From: Rhizobium sullae
GTDB lineage: Bacteria > Pseudomonadota > Alphaproteobacteria > Rhizobiales > Rhizobiaceae
Direction: 5' to 3'
DNA: 64,000 bases
NCBI RefSeq assembly: GCF_900169785.1
Contig: NZ_FWER01000022.1
Coordinates: forward strand, 1 to 64,000
This document shows positions 1 through 8,715 of the stretch, piece after piece; within the stretch, counting starts at the first letter, position 1; each line of letters begins with the position of its first letter. A model generated the notes under the pieces. It was given only the letters and a program-made list of their open reading frames with translations. It was not told where the DNA came from and did not search any database. A program made the position numbers and the translations under genes.

Positions 1-1
1 T

Positions 2-445
2 GACCTTATCGGTGGATCCGGGAACAGCTACATAGCAACGCTGGTCGAGCGTCACTCGCGCTATGTGATGCTGATCAAGGTCGCCAATAAGGATACCGAA
101 AGCGTGGTCTCTGCCTTGATCAGGCAGTCGCAGAAACTACCGGCCGAACTCTATCAATCACTGACCTGGGATCGGGGAAAGGAACTGGCCGACCACCAGC
201 GACTGGCAATCGCCGCGGACGTTGAGATCTACTTCTGCGATCCTCGATCACCCTGGCAGCGCGGTTCGAATGAAAACACCAATCGGTTGCTGCGCCAATA
301 TCTCCCACGCGGCACCGACCTGTCCGTCCATAGCCAAGCCAAGCTCAGTGCTATCGCAAGGCAGCTCAACGAACGTCCAAGAAAGACCTTGCTTTATCAG
401 ACGCCCGCGGAGAGGTTTGCAGAGTGTGTTGCAGCGATCAGTTGA
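2..445 (+). CDS. IS30-family transposase, C-terminal part (cut by window start)
   Basis: This is the catalytic half of an IS30-type DDE transposase, read in one open frame from base 2, so the N-terminal helix-turn-helix lies outside the window. All three acidic residues appear to be present: the Asp opening the visible sequence (DLIGGSGNSY), the Asp in LTWDRGKEL, and the Glu in the family motif RGSNENTNRLLRQYLPRGTD. The reading frame ends normally with ERFAECVAAIS, so no decay is visible in this part. I could not define the terminal inverted repeat or target duplication. Base composition is close to that of the neighbours. Confidence 0.85.
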   Translation, partial: DLIGGSGNSYIATLVERHSRYVMLIKVANKDTESVVSALIRQSQKLPAELYQSLTWDRGKELADHQRLAIAADVEIYFCDPRSPWQRGSNENTNRLLRQYLPRGTDLSVHSQAKLSAIARQLNERPRKTLLYQTPAERFAECVAAIS

Positions 446-533
446 ACTCACCGGCCGAAAGCAGACATCGTGGCGTCGCAAACTTTTTCTATTTCTCCGT
501 CGATTTTGATCACGACCGCCAGGGATATCGTCA

Positions 534-1268
534 ATGGGATGGGAAGCACTCGGGCAATGGGGTGAAGATGCGGTTCGCATCGAACCACTCACCGGCGGAG
601 TTGCCAACGACGTGTGGAGCGTTCGCATCTACGGGCAGATCGCGGTCGGCCGTCTCGGCTCCAGGGCCGACGCTGATCTCGCATGGGAAACCGGGCTGCT
701 CCAACATCTCGACCGTGAAGGGATGACCGTTCCAGTGCCGATTCCGACGATGGACGGCCGGCTGTTCGTGGACGGTCTCGTGGTCATGAGTTACATGGAA
801 GGCGGACCGCCCGAGACGGAGACCGACTGGCGTCGCGTGGCCGACACGCTCCGCGAGCTGCATCGGCTGACGCAGGGCTGGCCGCAGCGCCCGGGCTGGC
901 GATCGTCGAGCGACCTCCTGCATGCCGAAACCGGAACGAGGATCAACCTCACCGCGATGCCGCCCGAGGGCGTTATTCGATGTCGAGCAGCATGGGCGCG
1001 GCTAGTCGGACGCCAGACATGCGTTGTCCACGGCAACCCCAACAACCCCGGCAACGTCCGCATGACCGCAGATCGGATCGCGTTGATCGACTGGGATGAG
1101 TCACACGTCGACGTCCCCGACCTTGACCTGGTGCTACCCGGCAACGCTGCCGCTCTCGACGACGGCGCTCATGACATCGCCGCGCAAGCGTCAGCCGCAT
1201 GGGAAGCCGCCGTCTGCTGGCAGGACGAGTACGCAGTCAAGCGGCTTGCCGAAGTTCGCCCGGTCTGA
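534..1268 (+). CDS. Aminoglycoside phosphotransferase-like (APH/choline kinase fold) protein with HGN in place of HGD
   Basis: A 244-residue protein with the kinase-like phosphotransferase fold. LTGGVANDVWSV (about 19-30) is the nucleotide-binding loop, HGNPNNPGN (166-174) is the Brenner/catalytic motif, and ALIDWDESHVDVPDLDL (183-199) carries the metal-binding Asp. The motif is normally HGDxxxxN; here the catalytic Asp is Asn168, so activity is uncertain. The start is the first in-frame ATG and its ribosome-binding site is weak. The gene stands alone beside the IS30 remnant, which fits a mobile or accessory origin. The substrate cannot be told from sequence: such proteins may act on antibiotics or on small metabolites. 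Confidence 0.75.
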   Translation: MGWEALGQWGEDAVRIEPLTGGVANDVWSVRIYGQIAVGRLGSRADADLAWETGLLQHLDREGMTVPVPIPTMDGRLFVDGLVVMSYMEGGPPETETDWRRVADTLRELHRLTQGWPQRPGWRSSSDLLHAETGTRINLTAMPPEGVIRCRAAWARLVGRQTCVVHGNPNNPGNVRMTADRIALIDWDESHVDVPDLDLVLPGNAAALDDGAHDIAAQASAAWEAAVCWQDEYAVKRLAEVRPV

Positions 1269-1296
1269 GTAGTTCAGCCGGATCGACGTTTCCCCA

Positions 1297-1324
1297 AGCC
1301 GACGGCCGTCGCGGGCCTTCGGCT
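1297..1324. other. Imperfect stem-loop downstream of the phosphotransferase gene
   Basis: AGCCGA plus GGCC pair with GGCC plus TCGGCT around a six-base loop with one mismatch. There is no T-run, so it may be a weak terminator or only a 3' hairpin. The rest of the 1269-1535 gap shows nothing else that I can support. Confidence 0.3.
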
Positions 1325-1535
1325 GAAAAGCGCTGGAAGCAGAATGTCTGCTTGGGGTGGATGGAAGAACCATAGCGAACGTTGAACCCCGAAAGTCGGA
1401 TGTCCTCAGTTGACACCGAAGCGGTTATTCCTGACGCCGCCCTTGCCGCGGCCGGCTACTGCTTCAGACAGCGCAAGCGCTGTAACCGCGAAATGGCATA
1501 GGGACGAAACCTGCATCAAGGTGCGCGGGTGAGGG

Positions 1536-2393
1536 TTAACGCTCGATCGACCAATCGGCGCGCAGTTCGTCGGCGCTCGCGGTTTCAAGGCCGCAAGCCT
1601 CGAGTGCGGCCGCAGCCGCAACGACCAGAGCAGCATTGTCGGTAGCTCTCACCCCGCTCGGCAGAACAAGATTGTTCTCGAAGCCGACGCGAGCATGACC
1701 GCCCAGCAGCGCACCTGCGGCAACGCATGCGGTCTCTTCCCGACCGAAGGCGCAGACCATCCAGTGCGCGAAGCGCGGACGGCCGTGAACAAGGAAGGCA
1801 AGCAGGTCGGCCGGCCGCGAAATCTGTCCCGGCGTATAGCGTCCGAGCACATAGAGTACCGGGACATCGTCGAATGGCACGAGCCCACGCTGCTGCATGA
1901 CAGCCAGAGCGGACGCCTCCTCGGGCGTGTAGAGGATGATCTGAGGGGCGATCCGCTCGCGTTTCAGCCACGACAGGAAGTCCGCGAATGCGGTCTCAAG
2001 GGAGGCATCTGGGACCAGTTCGCGCAGCGCCAGCGACACCGCCTCGGGACGGGTGGCGCGCACCACCCCCATCTGCTCAGCCGGTTGGTATCGGCCGACG
2101 GCCTCGCTGGTGATCTGGATGACGAGCCGCTCGCCCACCGCATCGCGTATCGCTTTCGTCACCTCAAGGTAGGCGCCGGCGTCGAGCAAATGACCGCCCT
2201 CTCGATCACGGACATGCGCATGGATCATCGCGGCGCCCGCCTCGAGGCAGGCGGCTGCGGTGCTGGCCAGTTCCTTCGGGCCGATCGGCAGGGCGGGGTG
2301 GTCACTCTTGCCGCGCCGCCCGCCGTTCGGCGCAACGGCGATTGCCGTCGGCGCGATGAATCCCGGGCCGGCCGGGCTCGAATCAGCGGTCAT
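1536..2393 (-). CDS. BKACE family enzyme (beta-keto acid cleavage enzyme, 3-keto-5-aminohexanoate cleavage protein family)
   Basis: A 285-residue cytoplasmic TIM-barrel protein of the BKACE (DUF849) family. Members use acetyl-CoA to cleave a beta-keto acid, giving acetoacetate and a new acyl-CoA. Family marks are the N-terminal IAVAPNGGRR segment, the metal-binding pair in MIHAHVRD (His58 and His60) and the late RVGFENNLVLPSG segment with the conserved Glu. It is divergent from the class III aminotransferase at 2492, with about 100 bases between. An aminotransferase next to a BKACE suggests that a beta-amino acid is deaminated to a beta-keto acid and then cleaved. The actual substrate is not readable from sequence. 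Confidence 0.88.
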   Translation of the reverse strand: MTADSSPAGPGFIAPTAIAVAPNGGRRGKSDHPALPIGPKELASTAAACLEAGAAMIHAHVRDREGGHLLDAGAYLEVTKAIRDAVGERLVIQITSEAVGRYQPAEQMGVVRATRPEAVSLALRELVPDASLETAFADFLSWLKRERIAPQIILYTPEEASALAVMQQRGLVPFDDVPVLYVLGRYTPGQISRPADLLAFLVHGRPRFAHWMVCAFGREETACVAAGALLGGHARVGFENNLVLPSGVRATDNAALVVAAAAALEACGLETASADELRADWSIER

Positions 2394-2431
2394 GGATAGA
2401 TACAGTCCACTTGTTTCAGTATTGCGTGATG

Positions 2432-2447
2432 TGTAACATATGTTTCA
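2432..2447. promoter_or_regulatory. Candidate regulator operator between BKACE and aminotransferase genes
   Basis: A 16-base near-palindrome with core AACATATGTT (14 of 16 positions symmetric) lies in the divergent promoter region. The half-site TGTAACA recurs at 4694-4700, and TGTAAC at 4732-4737, between the RpiR gene and the TAXI transporter gene. This makes it a plausible binding site for the RpiR-type regulator. The assignment is inference. Confidence 0.4.
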
Positions 2448-2491
2448 TGATAGGTTCGCTCCAAATCGCGCCATCGTCAATCGAGGAAAGC

Positions 2492-3814
2492 ATGACACGC
2501 ATCCTGCACCGCCAGATCCACGCGACTCTGCCGGTCGCGAGTGGCGGCAAGGGCATCGAACTCTTCGACCACGATGGCCGCGCCTATATCGACGCGTCGG
2601 GCGGCGCGGCGGTTTCCTGCCTCGGCCACGGCCATCGCGACGTGATAGCCGCGCTCCACGCACAGGCCGATAAGCTCGCCTATGCCCACACCAGCTTTTT
2701 CACCAACGAGCCGGCTGAGACACTGGCCGACATGCTCATCACCGGCGCGCCCCAAGGCATAAGCCACGCCTATTTCGTTTCCGGCGGCTCTGAAGCGGTG
2801 GAAGCGGCGCTCAAGATGGCGCGCCAGTTTTTCGTCGAGACGGGCCGGCCAGAGCGGCGCAACGTCATCGCCCGCCGCCAGAGCTATCACGGCAACACGC
2901 TCGGAGCGCTCGCTGCCGGCGGCAACGAATGGCGCCGGGCGCAATTCCGCCCGTTGCTGATCGACACGCATCACATCGACCCATGCTATGCCTACCGCTA
3001 CCGCGAAGCCGGCGAGAGTGAGGAGGCCTACGGCCTGCGCGCCGCCAAGGCGCTCGAGGACAAGATTCTCGAACTGGGGTCGGATACCGTCATGGCCTTC
3101 GTCGCGGAACCCGTCGTCGGCGCCACTGCGGGTGCGGTGCCGGCCGTTCCCGGCTATTTCAGGCGCATCCGTGAGGTCTGCGACAGCTACGGCGTGCTCC
3201 TGATCCTCGACGAGGTGATGTGCGGCATGGGTCGCACGGGAACGCTGCATGCCTGCGAGCAGGACGGCGTCGTGCCCGACCTGATGACAATCGCCAAAGG
3301 CCTCGGCGGAGGCTACCAGCCCATCGGGGCAGTGCTACTGTCACGTCGCATCTTCGACGCTTTCGCGGAAGGCTCCGGTTTCTTCCAACACGGCCATACC
3401 TACATGTGTCACCCTATGGCCTGCGCCGCAGCACTTGCCGTCCAAGAGGTCATCGAGCGTGATCGCCTGCTCGACAACGTCAAGGCGATGGGTGCCCATC
3501 TCGCCCGGCGCCTCAGTGAGCGCTTTTCCAACCACACCCATGTCGGCGACATCCGCGGCCGTGGCCTTTTCATGGGGCTTGAGCTGGTCGAGGACCGTTC
3601 GTCGAAAGAGCCGTTCGACCCAAGCCGCAAATTGCATGCGCGCATCAAGCGCGAGGCGATGGCGCGTGGCCTGCTGGTCTATCCGGCGGGAGGTACGATC
3701 GACGGCGCGCGAGGCGATCATGTGCTGCTTGCGCCGCCCTTCATTATCGACCGGGCGGCAATCGACACGATCGTCGAACGGCTTGGCGACGCCGTCGATG
3801 CGGCCGTCGCCTGA
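2492..3814 (+). CDS. Class III (omega) PLP-dependent aminotransferase
   Basis: A 440-residue fold-type I aminotransferase of the class III (omega-transaminase) group, which moves an amino group from an amine or beta/omega-amino acid to a keto acid. Visible marks are FVSGGSEAVEAALKMARQ (cofactor phosphate loop), the Asp in LLILDEVMCGMGRTG (about residue 240) that contacts the pyridine nitrogen, and the PLP lysine in LMTIAKGLGGGYQPIGAV (about residue 269). The start is the ATG at 2492 because GAGGAAAG sits just ahead of it; the frame is open further upstream to 2411 without a comparable site. Its divergent partner is a BKACE enzyme, and an importer and regulator lie downstream, so a catabolic role is likely. 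Confidence 0.9.
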   Translation: MTRILHRQIHATLPVASGGKGIELFDHDGRAYIDASGGAAVSCLGHGHRDVIAALHAQADKLAYAHTSFFTNEPAETLADMLITGAPQGISHAYFVSGGSEAVEAALKMARQFFVETGRPERRNVIARRQSYHGNTLGALAAGGNEWRRAQFRPLLIDTHHIDPCYAYRYREAGESEEAYGLRAAKALEDKILELGSDTVMAFVAEPVVGATAGAVPAVPGYFRRIREVCDSYGVLLILDEVMCGMGRTGTLHACEQDGVVPDLMTIAKGLGGGYQPIGAVLLSRRIFDAFAEGSGFFQHGHTYMCHPMACAAALAVQEVIERDRLLDNVKAMGAHLARRLSERFSNHTHVGDIRGRGLFMGLELVEDRSSKEPFDPSRKLHARIKREAMARGLLVYPAGGTIDGARGDHVLLAPPFIIDRAAIDTIVERLGDAVDAAVA

Positions 3815-3822
3815 GCACAAGA

Positions 3823-4686
3823 TCAATCCGGCATATATGCGCCCAACGCGGTCAGTACCGCCTCGGTCTGCCTGACCTTGGCCGCGCCCTTCGTCCCGCT
3901 GCGCGTCAGCATGGTTGCGGCAAGCGCCTCGACGGTCGCGACCGCCGCCGCCACCGACGGAAAGAACGATGGGCTGTCGACCGAAAAACGCAGGATCACG
4001 TCGGCGTCCCGCGTCAGGGGAGCCGCCATGCTGTCGACGATCGCCAGTACAGGCACGCCGCGGCGTCGCGCCACGTCGGTCACAAGACCGAGTTCCCGCG
4101 AATAGGGCTGAAAGCCGATCGCCACCACCGCCTCGCCCCTGTCGAGCGAGGCTAGTTCGGCTTCGAGGGCTCCGCCGTCGCTGCCGAGCAGTGTGACGTC
4201 GTTCCGGAACATGCGGCAAAGATAAACCAGGCAATGTGCCGGCGCGCGGCAGCTCCGGAACCCGACGACGCGAACACCCTTGGCTTTTTCAAGCAGGACG
4301 CATGCAGCCTCTACGTCGTTCGTTGAATTCGTCGTGGTGACTGCCGTGATATTGGCCGCCGTCGCGTTGACGGATTCGGCGAAGATCGTCTCCCGAGCCG
4401 ATCTCAGCACCAGCGCGTCGGCTTTCGCCGCATAGGGCGAACTGCCCGATCGCAGCCTGTTCTCGAACGGCTCGCGCAGTTGCGCCCAATCGCCGAAGCC
4501 GAGACGGCGGGCGAGTCTTACGAAAGTGGTCGGCGTCACCTCAGAGCGGCTCGCCAGCACGCGCATCGAAACGAGCGCAACTTCGTCGGGATGATCGAGC
4601 AGGAAACGGGCTGCCTTGCGGAGCTCCGTGCTGAGCGACGGAAGCTCTTCCAGAATTTTGTCTTGTGCGGTCGCGAAGCTCGTCAT
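3823..4686 (-). CDS. RpiR/MurR-family transcriptional regulator (HTH + SIS domain)
   Basis: A 287-residue regulator with an N-terminal HTH-6 domain (about residues 5-75, with the recognition segment SRSEVTPTTFVRLARRLGFGDW) and a C-terminal sugar-isomerase-like SIS domain (from about 120, VRVVGFRSCRAPAHCLVYL). The SIS domain usually binds a phosphorylated or acidic ligand. The start at 4686 (MTSFATAQ) has a purine-rich site before it and removes an unlikely 26-residue extension. It is convergent with the aminotransferase gene and divergent from the TAXI-type transporter gene. It probably controls both the importer and the aminotransferase/BKACE pair. Confidence 0.88.
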   Translation of the reverse strand: MTSFATAQDKILEELPSLSTELRKAARFLLDHPDEVALVSMRVLASRSEVTPTTFVRLARRLGFGDWAQLREPFENRLRSGSSPYAAKADALVLRSARETIFAESVNATAANITAVTTTNSTNDVEAACVLLEKAKGVRVVGFRSCRAPAHCLVYLCRMFRNDVTLLGSDGGALEAELASLDRGEAVVAIGFQPYSRELGLVTDVARRRGVPVLAIVDSMAAPLTRDADVILRFSVDSPSFFPSVAAAVATVEALAATMLTRSGTKGAAKVRQTEAVLTALGAYMPD

Positions 4687-4693
4687 CTCTCGA

Positions 4694-4737
4694 TGTAACA
4701 AATATGCCCTTGCTTGATAAAGTGAACCAGTTGTAAC
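4694..4737. promoter_or_regulatory. Two TGTAAC half-sites upstream of the TAXI transporter
   Basis: TGTAACA at 4694-4700 and TGTAAC at 4732-4737 lie in the 126-base divergent gap between the RpiR gene and the solute-binding protein gene. They match the half-site of the near-palindrome at 2432-2447. They may form a shared regulatory motif of the BKACE/TRAP cluster, but this is only pattern recognition. Confidence 0.3.
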
Positions 4738-4812
4738 GTAAGCCGAATGCGGTCGAACATGCAAACCTTATAGGCAGTATCGGCACGCCGGGAACAAGAA
4801 AGGGAGCACCAG

Positions 4813-5799
4813 ATGAAAAATATAACCATGATCGGCCGTGCCACGCAGGCGGCGATGCTTGCGGGCGCGCTTCTGCTAGCCGGCGGTGCGTTTGCGCAGG
4901 AGCAACAATTCGTCACCATCGGCACCGGCGGCGTCACCGGTGTCTACTATGCCGCCGGCGGCGCCATCTGCCGCCTGCTCAACAAGGATCGCAAGACACA
5001 CGGCATCCGTTGCTCGGTCGAATCGACCGGCGGATCGGCATTCAACGTGAACACGATCAAGGAAGGCGAGCTCGACTTCGGCATGGCGCAATCCGACGTC
5101 CAGTACAACGCCTTCAAGGGCGAGGAATCATTCAAGGAAGGCGGCGCCCATGCCGACCTTCGCGCGGTGTTCTCGATCCATCCGGAGCCGTTCACCGTAC
5201 TGGCGCATCCGAACGCCGGCGTGACGAAATTCGAGGATTTCAAGGGCAAGCGTTTCAACGTCGGCAATCCCGGTTCCGGTACGCGTTCCTCGATGGAGCG
5301 CCTGCTCGGCGCCATGGGCTGGACGTTGGCTGACTTCTCGCTGGCATCGGAGCTGAAGGCCGACGAGCATGGCCCGGCGCTCTGCGACGGCAAGATCGAC
5401 GGCTTCTTCTACGGTGTCGGTCATCCCTCCGCGAACATCCAGGACCCGACCACCACCTGCGCCGCCAAGCTGGTGCCGTTGACCGGCGAAGTGGTCGACA
5501 AGCTGGTCGCGGAAAATCCCTACTACGCCAAGGCAGTCATCCCGGGCGGTCTCTACGCGAACAATGCCGAGGACACTGAGACCTTCGGCGTGCTTGCCAC
5601 GCTGGTCACGTCGGCCAAGGTTCCCGAAGAGAGCGTCTATCAGTTGACCAGGGCGGTGTTCGAGAATTTCGACGAGTTCAAGTCGCTGCATCCGGCCTTC
5701 GCCAATCTCGATCCGCAAAAGATGGTCAGCGAGGGAAATTCCGCGCCGCTGCATCCGGGCGCCGAAAAATACTTCAAGGAGAAGGGCTGGCTCAAGTAG
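4813..5799 (+). CDS. TAXI-family TRAP transporter solute-binding protein
   Basis: A 328-residue periplasmic binding protein of the TAXI (TRAP-associated extracytoplasmic immunogenic) family. It has a cleavable signal peptide (hydrophobic stretch 12-27, likely cut after AFA at about 28). The characteristic opening FVTIGTGGVTGVYYAAGGAICRLLN follows, then ELDFGMAQSDVQYNAF and the FKGKRFNVGNPGSGTR segment. It delivers a small organic acid or amino-acid-like ligand to the fused membrane protein encoded next. The two genes are separated by a perfect 10-bp hairpin, a common arrangement that lets the binding protein be made in excess. GGGAGCACC ahead of the ATG supports the start. Confidence 0.93.
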   Translation: MKNITMIGRATQAAMLAGALLLAGGAFAQEQQFVTIGTGGVTGVYYAAGGAICRLLNKDRKTHGIRCSVESTGGSAFNVNTIKEGELDFGMAQSDVQYNAFKGEESFKEGGAHADLRAVFSIHPEPFTVLAHPNAGVTKFEDFKGKRFNVGNPGSGTRSSMERLLGAMGWTLADFSLASELKADEHGPALCDGKIDGFFYGVGHPSANIQDPTTTCAAKLVPLTGEVVDKLVAENPYYAKAVIPGGLYANNAEDTETFGVLATLVTSAKVPEESVYQLTRAVFENFDEFKSLHPAFANLDPQKMVSEGNSAPLHPGAEKYFKEKGWLK

Positions 5800-5821
5800 G
5801 CTTCGCGACCTGACGACAGAG

Positions 5822-5845
5822 CGGCGAGTTCGGGGGAACTCGCCG
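5822..5845 (+). other. Intercistronic hairpin between TRAP binding protein and permease genes
   Basis: CGGCGAGTTC and GAACTCGCCG form a perfect 10-bp stem around a GGGG loop, with no T-run. It sits just after the binding-protein stop codon and 26 bases before the permease start. The likely role is 3' stabilisation of the upstream message and differential expression within the operon. Confidence 0.7.
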
Positions 5846-5870
5846 GCGGCATCCGCAACAGGAGGGCGTC

Positions 5871-8462
5871 ATGAGCGACGCGAAGAAGCAGCCGGCCGAC
5901 GTTAATCTTGAAGTTCTAGAACAGCTCGTTGCGGAGGCTGATACGGGTGGCCGACATCCGGGCGGGACCGTCGGTCGAATCCTGCTCTGGGTTGCGGTTG
6001 CCTGGTCGCTATTCCAGCTCTGGTACGCTTCGCCTTTGCCATTCGTGTTCGGCTTCGGCATCCTCAATGACACCGAAGCGCGCGCCATCCATCTCGGCTT
6101 CGCGCTGTTGCTGACCTTCCTCGCCTATCCGGCTCTGAAATCCTCGCCCCGCGATCGCCTGCCGCTGCTCGACCGGGTTCTGGCGGTCGTCGGCGCCTTT
6201 GCCGGTTCCTATCTGTTTCTCTTCTATGTCGAGCTTTCCGGCCGGCCCGGCCAGCCGACCACGCTCGATCTCGTCACCGGCACCGTCGGCATCCTGTTGC
6301 TCCTCGAGGCGACGCGTCGCGCTCTCGGCCTGCCGATGGTGGTCGTGGCCTGCGTCTTCATCTTCTACACCTTTGCCGGCCAGTCCATGCCGGATGTGAT
6401 CCAGCATCGCGGCGCATCGCTCACCAAGTTTCTCAATCATCAATGGCTGACCACTGAAGGCGTCTTCGGCATCGCGCTTGGCGTGTCGACGAGCTTCGTC
6501 TTTCTCTTCGTCCTGTTCGGCACGCTTCTGGAAAAGGCCGGCGCCGGGAACTGGATGATGCAGATATCCATCGCGCTACTCGGCCATTTGCGCGGTGGCC
6601 CGGCGAAGGTCGCCGTGGTTTCATCGGCTCTCAACGGCGTCGTGTCCGGCTCGTCCGTCTCCAATGTGGTTTCAGGTGGCATCTTCACGATCCCGTTAAT
6701 GAAACGCACCGGCCTTTCCGGGGTCAAGGCGGGCGCCATCGAGGCTTCGGCCTCGATCAACGGCCAGATCATGCCGCCCGTCATGGGCGCGGCCGCCTTC
6801 CTGATGGTGGAATATGTCGGGATTCCCTATTCGGAGATCGTCAAGCACGCGCTGTTGCCTGCGGTCTTCTCCTATCTCGCGCTACTCTACATGGTCCATC
6901 TGGAAGCGATAAAGATGGACCTGAAGACCATCCCGCAGCGTCCGACGCCGGCAAGGGAACGGATTCTGCGGATGGGACTCGGACTGTGCGGCAGCGTTCT
7001 CGCCGTGTGTATCGTCTATTATGGCATCGTTGCTATCCAAGCCGTCTTCGGTGTGGCCGCGCCGCCGGTGCTCGCAATTGGTGGCGTAGCTCTCTACACC
7101 GCCTCCGTCTGGTATTCCTCCCGCTATTCGGATCTCGCGCTCGACGATCCGAACGCGCCAATCCTGGAACTGCCGCGCGCCTGGGACGTAACGCGGACGG
7201 GGCTGGATTTTCTTATCCCGATCGCTGTGCTTCTTTGGTGCCTGATGGTCGAGCAAATGTCGCCCGGCCTCTCGGCGTTCTGGGCGACCGTGTCGATCCT
7301 CGCCATCGTCGCCACGCGCAAGCCGCTGATGGCAATATTCCGCAACGAAGACCTCGCCGCCTCGGTGCGTGCCGCCTGGGACGACCTGATCGACGGGCTG
7401 GCGCTCGGCGCTCGCAACATGATCGGCATCGGTATCGCCACGGCCACCGCCGGCATCGTCGTCGGCACGATCACGCTGACCGGTCTCGGTCTGATGATGA
7501 CGGAACTCGTTGAGTTCGTCTCCGGCGGCAACGTCATCCTGATGCTGATCCTCATCGCCGCGATCAGCCTTGTGCTCGGCATGGGCATCCCGACCACCGC
7601 AAACTACATTTTGGTCGCGACGCTGATGGCGCCAGTCGTGGTCGATCTCGGCGCGCAGGCCGGATTGCCTATCCCGCTGATCGCGGTCCACCTCTTCGTC
7701 TTCTACTTCGGCATCATGGCCGACATCACCCCGCCCGTAGGGCTGGCGGCCTTCGCGGCGGCGGCGATTTCCAAGGAGGATCCGATCGCCACTGGCTTCC
7801 AGGGCGCGCTCTATTCGTTGCGCACGGCGATCCTGCCGTTCGTCTTCATCTTCAATCCAGCAATACTGCTGATCGGAGTCGAAACCTGGCCCCAGACGAT
7901 CTTGGTGGCGACGGCCTCCTTGATTGCCATCCTGCTGTTCGCTGCCGCAACGATGAACTGGTTCGTGACGAAAAGCCGCCTCTGGGAAAGCGCAGCCCTG
8001 CTTCTAATCTGCTTTACCCTGTTTCGGCCGGACTGGTGGCTCAATCAGGTATCGCCGCCTTACGAGGAGTTGCCGGCGAGCGAGTTCCTGACGGCAGTCG
8101 CGCAGACGCCAGCCGATGGGCGCATTAATTTCGTCGTTGAGGGTGTAGATCTGATGGGCGACGACGTCCGCAAGACCGTAAACGTCCCGCTCGGCGAGCC
8201 AGGCGAACCCCTGGAGCGGCTGCGCGGCATCGGTCTCACCATCACGCAAGCGGGCGACGCGCTGATGATCAGCAATGTCGATTTCGGTTCCTATGCCAAA
8301 CGCATCGGGCTGGATGTCGGATATGACGTCATCGCCGTGCTCAGAAGGGCCGACCAGCCCTCGAGCCTTATTCCGATCGGCCTGGCGCTTGCTGCGACCG
8401 CTGGCGTTGCCGGCCTGCAGTTTGCGCGGGTGCGCAGACAGGCTGCCATGCCAGGGCGCTGA
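5871..8462 (+). CDS. TRAP transporter fused permease (4TM/12TM), TAXI type, with C-terminal DUF3394-like domain
   Basis: An 863-residue inner-membrane protein that fuses the small (DctQ-like) and large (DctM-like) TRAP subunits. The N-terminal part (about 40-160) holds the small-subunit helices. The large subunit covers about 165-690 and carries the glycine-rich family segments SGSSVSNVVSGGIFTIPLMK and LGMGIPTTANYILVATLMAPVV. A soluble tail follows (about 720-835, ending near DVGYDVIAVLRRADQP) that resembles the DUF3394 domain seen in TAXI-type permeases. Transport is sodium- or proton-driven uptake. GGAGGGCGTC precedes the ATG. It is the last gene of the operon and a terminator-like hairpin follows. 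Confidence 0.93.
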   Translation: MSDAKKQPADVNLEVLEQLVAEADTGGRHPGGTVGRILLWVAVAWSLFQLWYASPLPFVFGFGILNDTEARAIHLGFALLLTFLAYPALKSSPRDRLPLLDRVLAVVGAFAGSYLFLFYVELSGRPGQPTTLDLVTGTVGILLLLEATRRALGLPMVVVACVFIFYTFAGQSMPDVIQHRGASLTKFLNHQWLTTEGVFGIALGVSTSFVFLFVLFGTLLEKAGAGNWMMQISIALLGHLRGGPAKVAVVSSALNGVVSGSSVSNVVSGGIFTIPLMKRTGLSGVKAGAIEASASINGQIMPPVMGAAAFLMVEYVGIPYSEIVKHALLPAVFSYLALLYMVHLEAIKMDLKTIPQRPTPARERILRMGLGLCGSVLAVCIVYYGIVAIQAVFGVAAPPVLAIGGVALYTASVWYSSRYSDLALDDPNAPILELPRAWDVTRTGLDFLIPIAVLLWCLMVEQMSPGLSAFWATVSILAIVATRKPLMAIFRNEDLAASVRAAWDDLIDGLALGARNMIGIGIATATAGIVVGTITLTGLGLMMTELVEFVSGGNVILMLILIAAISLVLGMGIPTTANYILVATLMAPVVVDLGAQAGLPIPLIAVHLFVFYFGIMADITPPVGLAAFAAAAISKEDPIATGFQGALYSLRTAILPFVFIFNPAILLIGVETWPQTILVATASLIAILLFAAATMNWFVTKSRLWESAALLLICFTLFRPDWWLNQVSPPYEELPASEFLTAVAQTPADGRINFVVEGVDLMGDDVRKTVNVPLGEPGEPLERLRGIGLTITQAGDALMISNVDFGSYAKRIGLDVGYDVIAVLRRADQPSSLIPIGLALAATAGVAGLQFARVRRQAAMPGR

Positions 8463-8503
8463 ACCCGGCTCAGTCGGCGGTCGGACGACCTTGACGCTCC
8501 GCG

Positions 8504-8529
8504 AGCGGTCGGCGATGTCCGCTTTTTTT
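8504..8529 (+). terminator. Rho-independent terminator after the TRAP operon
   Basis: AGCGG at 8504-8508 pairs with CCGCT at 8519-8523, followed by a run of seven T. The stem is short but correctly placed 40 bases after the permease stop. The remaining gap to 8715 shows nothing else I can support. Confidence 0.55.
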
Positions 8530-8715
8530 GAATGAGCGGAACGTTGGAACGACTGCCATTGGGCGCGATCGGCCGATGCCGCGGTCGCCTGTCACGACCC
8601 GCCTATTTCCGAACATTTTCTAAGATTTTCTAATTGAGATTGCAGCCGGAAGATGATCCTATACGATCCACGTAGCTGACTTTCTCGCTCCTCCCGACAT
8701 TTGATCGAGTGGCCC

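Noticed and set aside
445..533. IS30 terminal inverted repeat
   Set aside because: The left end is outside the window, so no matching repeat can be tested.
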